Assembly (NCBI GenBank): GCA_050951505.1
Contig: JBMNJE010000002.1
Span: forward strand, 1-64,000
Direction: 5' to 3'
DNA length: 64,000 nt
Source: DUOA01 sp012839095
GTDB lineage: Bacteria > Bacillota > Clostridia > Caldicoprobacterales > DTU083
Below the pieces are notes generated by a model. It saw nothing but the letters and a program-made list of their open reading frames with translations. It was not told where the DNA came from and searched no databases. The position numbers and the translations under genes were made by a program. Below are positions 43,602-50,945 of the stretch, piece by piece; the first letter of the stretch is position 1; each line of letters begins with the position of its first letter.

Positions 43602-46600
43602 CTACCCAACTATTAACTTATTAGTTTTCTTTATAAATTTAGCAGGTATGGGACGATTCAAACGCCAGATTATGTTCATAGGACGGCTTCCCGTGTGCCG
43701 TAAATAATCAGCCGTTCCCAAGAATGTGTATGGAGCTGTTCCGGCAATGTCTGTCTTAAATTCTCTGACAAACAGTAGTACTTGGCTTCCACGCTGACGA
43801 TGATGTATATAGCGTTGACCGGTGGGGGAGATGTCGGAGGTTGTACTCTGACTTTGCCAGTGGAACAGGCTTTCATTAATGGAATAATCCTTGTACATGG
43901 TTGTCGGAGAATAGTCCTTATCCGATTTATTTAGGGTTACTAACAAAACATCCAGCTGTTTTTCCGGCAGCCATTTAACACCTTCGCGAATGTTGCTCGG
44001 AGTCATATAATCCAGTGCAACCAGCAGCTGATCACGGGTGTAGGTGCAGTGAAGATCCAACGGACAGTCAAATCCCAGCTCGACCGGCTCATCAATGAAG
44101 TCTATCCGGCTGTAATTATATTGCAGCAGTTCTATCAGTTCTGAAAGCATCACAGGGCTGTCTGCAAGGGAGTATAAGTTTTCCAATACCTCGTCACTGT
44201 TCCAGTCTTCAGCTGCTTTTTGCCAGACTGTGATATAGAACATTTGGAGCATGCGCTGTTCCACGGCTCCGAGAGCTGAGAAGTCCACATTGTCCAAGCG
44301 GGGCAGAATATCAAGCAGGAAAGAAATCCATCTGCGGGAATCGATTGCCACTATGCGAGCAAAGGCCCGGGTCAACACATCCTCCACCTCTTCATCAAAG
44401 TCTGCTTTCACACCGGCAAGAACGCTGAGTCTGGAAAAACTGAACTTAGAATAAATTGTGCGAATATCCAAGTGATAGTATCCGGCAAAGTTGGAAAGAT
44501 TCAGCGGCAGATCACTGTCCTCTTCAAAGGTAGAAATCCGGCTTATTAACCCAGATTTATTACTGAAGGAACTTTTAATATTGTCCAAAATATGTTGAGC
44601 TGCTTTTTTCTCAAGCTGTATGTAGCAGCCCTTTGGCACAGAAACAAACCCATTTTTCAGCTCATACTGTACACTATGATTAGTGTTGGAGAGCAGGGCA
44701 GCAAATTTTTCCTCAAAATTGTATTTCTTGTTTGCCTGACCAATAAAGTCCAGCACTGTCAGACATTCTTTGTTTTCTGCCAGCCGCAGACCACGGCCCA
44801 GCTGTTGCAGGAAAATTGTCAGAGACTCGGTGGGCCGCAGAAACAGTACAGTATTCACTTCCGGAATATCAACGCCCTCATTGTAAATATCCACTACAAA
44901 AATAAAACGGATTTCCCCGGATATGAGGCGCTTCTTTGCTGTATTCCTCTCTGTATCTGGTGAGTCTCCTACCAGGGAAATGGATGGAATACCATGTTTA
45001 TTAAAATAATCTGCCATAAACCTGGTATGTTCCACCGAAACGCAAAAGCCCAAACCTTTCACATCATTCATATCTGTTACATATCGGTAAAGAGATTTAA
45101 TTATATTATCTGCCCTGCGTTCTGCTACGGCACGGTTAATGGAGTATAGATTGTTTAATTCTGATCTATCATAACCGCCTCTTACCCAACGGATATCCTT
45201 TAGGTCTACTGTATCTGAGACTCCAAAATACTGAAACGGACAGAGAAGCTTACGGTCAATAGCTTCCGGCAGGCGAATTTCTGCTGCAATCCGCCCGTCA
45301 AAATAGTCTAATATACTTTTACCGTCCATTCGTTCGGGGGTGGCGGTCAGTCCAAGCAAGATTTTCGGCTTGAAGTGTTCCAGCATTTTTTGATAGGTAG
45401 GTGCTGCGGCATGGTGAAATTCATCTACAATGATATAGTCGTAGTAATCCTCAGGTAATTTCTCATATAAGGCTTGTGAATGCATGGTCTGAACGGAGAT
45501 AAACAGGTAGTCCAAGCTATCCGGCTTATAGCTGCCCACAAACAACTCACCAAAGTTGGGATCTTTAAGCACGCCCTGGAATGTATCAAGGCTTTGCTTA
45601 AGAATTTCCTCTCGATGGGCTACGAATAGCAGCCGGCATGCCTTGTTCTTGTGAGTCAGCCTGTATCGGCGGTAATCAAAGGCTGAAATAACGGTTTTTC
45701 CGGTACCGGTGGCTGCAACGACTAGATTCCGGTACAGGCCTCGCACCTCTCGTTCTGCAAGAAGCTTATCCAGTATCTCCTGCTGGTATGGGTAGGGATG
45801 AATGTCAAAGAAAAATCGGCGGTTATCGCTATCTCCAATATATCGCTCTGCTTTTAGTGCCCGTATTAGTTTTTCCCGCTGATCTTCTTTATAAAACTCA
45901 AATTCTGATGAGTTCCAGTAACTGTCAAAGGTAGCACTTATCTTCTGCATTGTTTCCGGCAGATCTTTGGCAGTGACCTTTACGTTCCATTCCAGGCCGC
46001 TGGAAATTGCAGCGTTGGATAGATTGGAGGATCCTACATAGGCGGTGGAGAACCCGGTGTCCCGGTAGAATACATAGGTTTTTGCATGGAGCCTGGTTCG
46101 TTTTGTGTCATAGGAAACCTTAATCTCTGTATTGGGCAGGCGACCGAGCTCTTCAATGGCCTTGATATCAGTTGCGCCCATATAGGAAGTTGTGATAATG
46201 CGCAATTGCCCGCCTTTTTGGGTGAACTCCTGTAACTCGTCTATAATAAGCCTGAGACCGCTCCATTTAATAAAAGAAACCAGCATGTCAATCTGATCAG
46301 AGGAGAGAATCTCCTTTTTCAGTTCAGTAAACATCTGAGGCTCATGAATGGCTCCTGTAAAAAGACTGCTCTGCGCAACAGATGTCTCGGGCCTGCTTAT
46401 ACTCTTTGCGGTCTTTCCAATGAGAAGGCCGGGGTCGTTTTCCCGCAGCAGCGCAAGAAGCTGCTCTGCACGCTTGTCCACAGAGAGAAAAGCAAAACCT
46501 TCTTCATTAGTTTCCTGCAAAATAGTTTCTACTATTCGGTTTGTAAGGGCAACCTGGGAAAAAAGGCCGCCTCCCTTGTCCTGCATATTGTCAAGGCCCC

Positions 46601-46751
46601 TCTGAATGATCTCAGTGAGGTACTGGGCAAGTATTTTGGATGCTTCCGCCTCATCAATAGGCTTAACAGACTGACGAGCCTCCGGAATTTCCATGAGCTC
46701 GTCTTTTATAGCTTTATTGATTACTTGTTCGTATAGACCCGGTTTTAGCAT
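43602..46751 (-). CDS. PLD nuclease-like / superfamily 2 helicase / DUF3427 protein
   Basis: 1049 residues. Order of parts: N-terminal region (1-130); phospholipase D-like domain (about 135-290) with HAKTYVFYR and YVGSSNLSNAAI, one HxK-type motif; DEAD/DEAH helicase with Walker A ATGTGKT near 347, DEFHH near 444, TATPERMDG, and helicase motif VI QQLGRGLRL near 690; then a long DUF3427 C terminus. The architecture is a known but poorly characterised family of putative DNA processing enzymes, some found among defence genes. A second PLD motif is not evident, so dimerisation would be needed for nuclease action. Monocistronic; no partner methylase nearby. Confidence 0.88.
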   Translation of the reverse strand: MLKPGLYEQVINKAIKDELMEIPEARQSVKPIDEAEASKILAQYLTEIIQRGLDNMQDKGGGLFSQVALTNRIVETILQETNEEGFAFLSVDKRAEQLLALLRENDPGLLIGKTAKSISRPETSVAQSSLFTGAIHEPQMFTELKKEILSSDQIDMLVSFIKWSGLRLIIDELQEFTQKGGQLRIITTSYMGATDIKAIEELGRLPNTEIKVSYDTKRTRLHAKTYVFYRDTGFSTAYVGSSNLSNAAISSGLEWNVKVTAKDLPETMQKISATFDSYWNSSEFEFYKEDQREKLIRALKAERYIGDSDNRRFFFDIHPYPYQQEILDKLLAEREVRGLYRNLVVAATGTGKTVISAFDYRRYRLTHKNKACRLLFVAHREEILKQSLDTFQGVLKDPNFGELFVGSYKPDSLDYLFISVQTMHSQALYEKLPEDYYDYIIVDEFHHAAAPTYQKMLEHFKPKILLGLTATPERMDGKSILDYFDGRIAAEIRLPEAIDRKLLCPFQYFGVSDTVDLKDIRWVRGGYDRSELNNLYSINRAVAERRADNIIKSLYRYVTDMNDVKGLGFCVSVEHTRFMADYFNKHGIPSISLVGDSPDTERNTAKKRLISGEIRFIFVVDIYNEGVDIPEVNTVLFLRPTESLTIFLQQLGRGLRLAENKECLTVLDFIGQANKKYNFEEKFAALLSNTNHSVQYELKNGFVSVPKGCYIQLEKKAAQHILDNIKSSFSNKSGLISRISTFEEDSDLPLNLSNFAGYYHLDIRTIYSKFSFSRLSVLAGVKADFDEEVEDVLTRAFARIVAIDSRRWISFLLDILPRLDNVDFSALGAVEQRMLQMFYITVWQKAAEDWNSDEVLENLYSLADSPVMLSELIELLQYNYSRIDFIDEPVELGFDCPLDLHCTYTRDQLLVALDYMTPSNIREGVKWLPEKQLDVLLVTLNKSDKDYSPTTMYKDYSINESLFHWQSQSTTSDISPTGQRYIHHRQRGSQVLLFVREFKTDIAGTAPYTFLGTADYLRHTGSRPMNIIWRLNRPIPAKFIKKTNKLIVG

Positions 46752-47032
46752 AACCTTTCACCCCAAAGGTAATAAACAAGTTAATCCTTGTTTGCCTCTA
46801 TAATTATTCTTATTCAACAGCCTAATATAAATCAGAATGGATGATTATATACATAATTCTATCACATATCAAAATAAAATACTCTAACCAAATTTTCTTA
46901 TGTGACACATAGAAAACTTCTATCTGACGAGACTGGATAACCCATGAGTTCTCTATGGCAAAAAGAGAAGATAAGTATGAGGGAATACAGCATGTTCAGC
47001 CATAATATCTCATTTTTTTGCTTGTTAATTTA
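46752..47032. other. AT-rich gap, no gene seen
   Basis: Upstream of both the minus-strand helicase gene and the plus-strand oxaloacetate decarboxylase promoter. I see no open frame with a ribosome site and no clear RNA. Confidence 0.5.
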
Positions 47033-47061
47033 TTTACAGGCAATTATTTTTATGATATGAT
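47033..47061 (+). promoter_or_regulatory. Sigma-A-type promoter of the oxaloacetate decarboxylase operon
   Basis: -35 TTTACA (47033-47038), 17-bp spacer, -10 TATGAT (47056-47061); each hexamer differs from consensus at one base. It gives a leader of roughly 175 nucleotides before the start at 47244. Confidence 0.65.
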
Positions 47062-47130
47062 ATAAACAGGTGAATATGGGCTATTTTTTGAATGAACTTT
47101 AAAATACAAGATATCCTTCATGAATTTCAC

Positions 47131-47179
47131 AGTTTTCCGGGGTGGAAAACTTGTTTTTTTAGTTTTTCCGCCCCTTTTC
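47131..47179 (+). promoter_or_regulatory. Leader with two mutually exclusive hairpins, possible attenuator
   Basis: Hairpin 1: AGTTTTCC (47131-47138) pairs perfectly with GGAAAACT (47144-47151), followed by TGTTTTTTT, a classical terminator shape. Hairpin 2: GGGGTGGAAAAC (47139-47150) pairs with GTTTTTCCGCCCC (47162-47174), followed by TTTTC. Both use 47144-47150, so only one can form. This lies between promoter and start codon of the operon. Confidence 0.5.
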
Positions 47180-47243
47180 TGTGTTATAAAATTATATTGG
47201 ATGTCAAAATAAAATGCGACATAATTTTAAGGAGTTGATATAC

Positions 47244-48620
47244 ATGAGGAAGGTTCATATTAGCGAAACAGTTTTGCGAGATGCAAACCAATCCCTGATA
47301 GCCACCAGGATGCCCTTCTCTGATTTTGAGGGAATTCTGGAAACTATGGATAAGGCCGGCTATCATTCATTGGAGTGCTGGGGCGGTGCCACATTTGATT
47401 CCTGTCTCAGATACCTCAGCGAGGATCCCTGGGAAAGGCTTCGTAAAATCAGGGATAAGGTGAAGAATACTTCTTTGCAGATGCTGCTGAGAGGTCAGAA
47501 TATATTAGGATACAGGCATTATCCCGACGATGTGGTCAGGAAGTTTGTTGCCCACGCGGCGGATAATGGTATTGATATATTCAGAATATTTGATGCACTG
47601 AACGACTTCAGGAATATCCGCGTGGCATTGGACGAGGTATTAAAGCGCAATGCTCACGCACAAGGTGCCATCTGCTATACCACCAGTCCCGTTCATACTC
47701 TCGAGAACTACGCCAAACTTGGTAAAGAACTTGAAGAAATGGGCGTTCACTCCATCTGTATCAAGGATATGGCCGGTATTTGCGGACCTCAGGAAGCTTA
47801 TGACATAGTAAAAGCACTTAAGGAAACTGTAAAAGTACCTATTTATTTCCATACCCACGGAACCACCGGTTTGGGTCCCATTACCTATTTTAAGGCTGTC
47901 GAAGCAGGCTGCGACGGTATAGATTGTGCCATCTCTTCATTCTCCAACGGAACCTCCCAGCCGCCGACGGAAACACTGAATTTTGCACTTAGGCAGGCAG
48001 GCTATGAAACCGGTCTGGACGAAGACGTCACCAAGAAAATTAATGATTATTTCAAACCTATTAAGGAAAAATATGTTGAGTCCGGTCAGATGAATCCCTT
48101 TGTAATGGGAGTGGAGACCGATGCTCTCGTATATCAGGTGCCCGGCGGCATGCTCTCCAATCTCATCGCTCAGCTAAAATCCCAGAATGCTCTGGACAGG
48201 CTGGATGAGGTACTGGAAGAGATTCCGAATGTCAGAAAAGATCTGGGTTATCCTCCTCTGGTAACTCCTATGAGCCAGATGGTCGGGGTACAGGCTGTGC
48301 TGAATGTTCTTCTGGGCAGATATAAGAATGTTGGTAAGGAAATAAAAGCATATTTCCGGGGAGAATATGGTAAGGCTCCCGGAGAAATAAACAAGGAACT
48401 GATGGACCAGGTACTTGGGGATGAAGAACCTATTACAGGCAGATTTGCTGACACCATGGAGCCCCTGTTTGAAAAAACTAAGGAAGAGCTTAAAGGCGTA
48501 GCAAGATCCGATGAAGATGTGCTTTCCTACATCGCCTTCCCGCAGATTGCAGAAAAGTTCTTTGAGGAGCGGGAAGAACGGGAAAATGTAACCGTCAGCT
48601 ATTCCATAGTGAAAAAGTAA
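47244..48620 (+). CDS. oadA: Oxaloacetate decarboxylase alpha subunit (carboxyltransferase)
   Basis: 458 residues from ATG 47244 (AAGGAG upstream). Moves the carboxyl group of oxaloacetate to biotin. TIM-barrel carboxyltransferase motifs: ISETVLRDANQSLIATRM, LECWGGATFDSCLRYL, IFDALNDFRN, CIKDMAGICGP and HTHGTTGLGP (metal His pair), then a PYC_OADA helical domain. There is no C-terminal biotin domain; the separate biotin protein at 49008 supplies it, as in clostridial complexes. Pyruvate carboxylase subunit B is an alternative name, but the beta subunit at 49464 settles it. Confidence 0.95.
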   Translation: MRKVHISETVLRDANQSLIATRMPFSDFEGILETMDKAGYHSLECWGGATFDSCLRYLSEDPWERLRKIRDKVKNTSLQMLLRGQNILGYRHYPDDVVRKFVAHAADNGIDIFRIFDALNDFRNIRVALDEVLKRNAHAQGAICYTTSPVHTLENYAKLGKELEEMGVHSICIKDMAGICGPQEAYDIVKALKETVKVPIYFHTHGTTGLGPITYFKAVEAGCDGIDCAISSFSNGTSQPPTETLNFALRQAGYETGLDEDVTKKINDYFKPIKEKYVESGQMNPFVMGVETDALVYQVPGGMLSNLIAQLKSQNALDRLDEVLEEIPNVRKDLGYPPLVTPMSQMVGVQAVLNVLLGRYKNVGKEIKAYFRGEYGKAPGEINKELMDQVLGDEEPITGRFADTMEPLFEKTKEELKGVARSDEDVLSYIAFPQIAEKFFEEREERENVTVSYSIVKK

Positions 48621-48632
48621 AGGATGGTGTAT

Positions 48633-48982
48633 ATGTCTTTAGCAGATAGTTTATTGGTTTCCTCTATTTTCTATAGCTCTGGTGTTCTTTGTCCTGGTTG
48701 CCTTATTTGTACTGATTGTAATATTTTCCAAAGCAGTTGGAAGTGTAAAGGGAGAGTTCGGATCAAAGGCTTCCTTACAGGCAATAGCAGATACGCCTGC
48801 ACAATCTGTCAGTTCGGCAGATGGTTCTGCAGGAGCAGGACATGTCTCTTGGTACATTGAAGCTTAAGAATGTGGATGAGAAAACGGCAGCTATGATCAT
48901 GGCAATAGTAAGCCATGAATCCGGTATTCCTTTATCCCAGCTTCGTTTTAAATTCATAAAAGCTTTGGAAGAAAATAATTAA
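48633..48982 (+). pseudogene. oadG: Oxaloacetate decarboxylase gamma subunit, two frameshifts
   Basis: Starts MSLADSLLV at ATG 48633. Three successive reading frames carry the protein. Near 48660 the frame changes and continues FSIALVFFVLVALFVLIVIF, the single membrane helix. Near 48850 it changes again and ends LKLKNVDEKTAAMIMAIVSH ... to TAA 48980-48982, the family C terminus. Deleting one C at about 48661 and one T at about 48849 gives a continuous normal-sized gamma chain. Both changes are one-base insertions. The other subunits are intact, so sequencing error is as likely as real decay. Confidence 0.75.
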
Positions 48983-49007
48983 GTTATTGGAAATGGAGGT
49001 AATCCCA

Positions 49008-49448
49008 ATGCGATACATTGTTACCATAAATAATAAAAGTTATGAAGTGGAAGTTGAAAAAGGCCAGGCCAACCTTATAAATGTTGAGGATGCCCCTGTC
49101 CAGGCAGCTGTTCAGGCAGCACCGGCTGCAGAACCGGTTCCGGCTCAGCAGGCAGCACCGGCTGCACCTCAGCAGCCCGCTCCGGCTCCTGTCCAGCAGG
49201 CCCCAGCAGCACCGGCAGTGTCAGCTGCAGCAGCTAACGGCGAACCCGTTAAAGCTCCCATGCCCGGAACCATATTGGATATTAAGGTAAGCAGCGGACA
49301 AACAGTTAAAACAGGAGATGTCCTGTTCATCCTGGAAGCAATGAAAATGGAGAACGAGATTATGGCTCCTGTTGACGGAGTAGTACAGGTTGTCGCTGCT
49401 AAGGGTTCTTCGGTTAACACCGGGGATCTCCTGGCCAGTATTCAATAA
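49008..49448 (+). CDS. Biotin carboxyl carrier protein of the decarboxylase complex
   Basis: 146 residues from ATG 49008 (GGAGG upstream). The N-terminal beta segment (YIVTINNKSYEVEVEKG) is followed by an Ala/Pro/Gln-rich flexible linker (about 30-75) and a biotinyl domain (VKAPMPGTILDIKVSSGQTV). The biotin site is EAMKMEN with Lys113. It shuttles carboxyl between the alpha subunit and the membrane-bound beta subunit. Confidence 0.95.
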   Translation: MRYIVTINNKSYEVEVEKGQANLINVEDAPVQAAVQAAPAAEPVPAQQAAPAAPQQPAPAPVQQAPAAPAVSAAAANGEPVKAPMPGTILDIKVSSGQTVKTGDVLFILEAMKMENEIMAPVDGVVQVVAAKGSSVNTGDLLASIQ

Positions 49449-49463
49449 TTGGGGGTACGATAA

Positions 49464-50597
49464 ATGTTTACTGAAGCGTTAAAAACCATTTGGTTTGATT
49501 CAGGTTTTGCTGCGCTTACATGGCAGCACCTAGTAATGATCGCTGTAGCCTGTGTCCTTATTTATCTGGCTATAGTCAAGAAGTTTGAACCCTTACTGCT
49601 CTTAACCATAGCATTTGGCGTTCTGCTGGCCAACCTGCCCTTAGCCGGCCTGATGAAGGAAGAGATGGGCTCCGAGACAGGAGGTCTGCTGCATTATCTC
49701 TACTTAGGCGTTAAGAAGGGTATCTATCCTTCATTGATTTTCATGGGCGTTGGTGCCATGACGGATTTTGGTCCGCTGATTTCCCGGCCGTCCAGCCTGC
49801 TTATGGGAGCAGCTGCTCAGTTTGGAATTTTCATGGCATTTATCATAGCCAATTTGCTTGGTTTTACTCCACAGGAGGCATCATCCATAGGAATTATAGG
49901 TGGTGCTGACGGGCCTACTGCCATATATACAACGGCAAAGCTGGCGCCGCACCTCCTGTCCGCCATTGCTATAGCAGCATATTCATATATGGCACTTATA
50001 CCTATAATCCAGCCTCCGCTGATGAGGCTTCTGACCACTGAAGAGGAAAGAAAAGTAAAGATGGAGCAGCTCAGAGAAGTCTCCAAGCTGGAAAGAATCT
50101 GCTTCCCCATTGTGGTTACCATCTTTTGTGTTCTGCTGCTGCCTTCAGTAGCACCACTGATTGGCATGCTCATGCTTGGTAACCTGTTCAGGGAATCGGG
50201 TGTAGTCGAAAGATTGTCAGATACAGCACAGAATGCACTGATGAACATCGTTACCATCTTCCTTGGAGTAACAGTTGGAGCAACTGCCAATGCAGAGAAT
50301 TTCCTCAGGCTGGAAACTCTTGCAATCATCGCTCTGGGCCTTGTGGCTTTTGCATTCAGCACCATAGGCGGTTTGCTGATTGGAAAGCTCATGTATAAGC
50401 TGTCCGGAGGAAAGATTAATCCTCTCATCGGCTCTGCCGGTGTTTCGGCGGTTCCCATGGCCGCCAGGGTATCCCAGGTGGAAGGACAGAAAGCCAATCC
50501 TTCTAATTTCCTGCTCATGCATGCAATGGGTCCCAATGTGGCAGGGGTTATCGGCTCAGCAGTTGCAGCAGGCATACTGATGGCCTTGTTTGGATAG
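49464..50597 (+). CDS. oadB: Oxaloacetate decarboxylase beta subunit, Na+ pump
   Basis: 377 residues, about nine membrane helices. Decarboxylates carboxybiotin and moves Na+ out. Conserved segments: MGVGAMTDFGPLISRPSSL, GIIGGADGPTAIYTTAKLAP (Asp of the Na+ site), NPLIGSAGVSAVPMAARVSQ and HAMGPNVAGVIGSAVAAGIL. Ribosome site GGGGG; 15 bp after the biotin protein gene. The operon ends here with a terminator. Confidence 0.97.
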   Translation: MFTEALKTIWFDSGFAALTWQHLVMIAVACVLIYLAIVKKFEPLLLLTIAFGVLLANLPLAGLMKEEMGSETGGLLHYLYLGVKKGIYPSLIFMGVGAMTDFGPLISRPSSLLMGAAAQFGIFMAFIIANLLGFTPQEASSIGIIGGADGPTAIYTTAKLAPHLLSAIAIAAYSYMALIPIIQPPLMRLLTTEEERKVKMEQLREVSKLERICFPIVVTIFCVLLLPSVAPLIGMLMLGNLFRESGVVERLSDTAQNALMNIVTIFLGVTVGATANAENFLRLETLAIIALGLVAFAFSTIGGLLIGKLMYKLSGGKINPLIGSAGVSAVPMAARVSQVEGQKANPSNFLLMHAMGPNVAGVIGSAVAAGILMALFG

Positions 50598-50621
50598 GAT
50601 AGAATAGAATTATCATATGAG

Positions 50622-50653
50622 AGCTGGCAGAATGATCTGCCGGCTTTTTTTTA
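50622..50653 (+). terminator. Terminator of the decarboxylase operon
   Basis: AGCTGGCAG (50622-50630) pairs with CTGCCGGCT (50637-50645), one G-T pair, then a run of seven or more T. Confidence 0.85.
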
Positions 50654-50877
50654 CGGAAATGCATGATTGATATTTTCACATCTTTCACTTTGGCTGTAGA
50701 TACTAAAAATTTGATTTAGAAAACTGCTGTATTCTGGTATAATATGTCTTGTATTTGCAATTATTGGAGACTACCTCAGATGAGTATAGAAAAGTGCTTA
50801 TTTTGGAAAATTGTATGATATGATGCTTAATTAACCTGTATTTGTTTTATAATGTCATCAATAGCTTTTAATCTATT

Positions 50878-50907
50878 TTGAATTAGTATGTTATACAATG
50901 ATATAAT
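50878..50907 (+). promoter_or_regulatory. Promoter of the P-type ATPase gene
   Basis: -35 TTGAAT (50878-50883), 18-bp spacer, -10 TATAAT (50902-50907), 39 bp before the start codon. The rest of the 290-bp gap upstream is AT-rich without features. Confidence 0.55.
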
Positions 50908-50945
50908 ATTGACAATATGTACATTAGCAGAAAGAAGGTGCTCAC

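Noticed and set aside
49817..50575. 252-codon open frame on the minus strand
   Set aside because: Antisense of oadB, whose conserved motifs are all in the plus frame.
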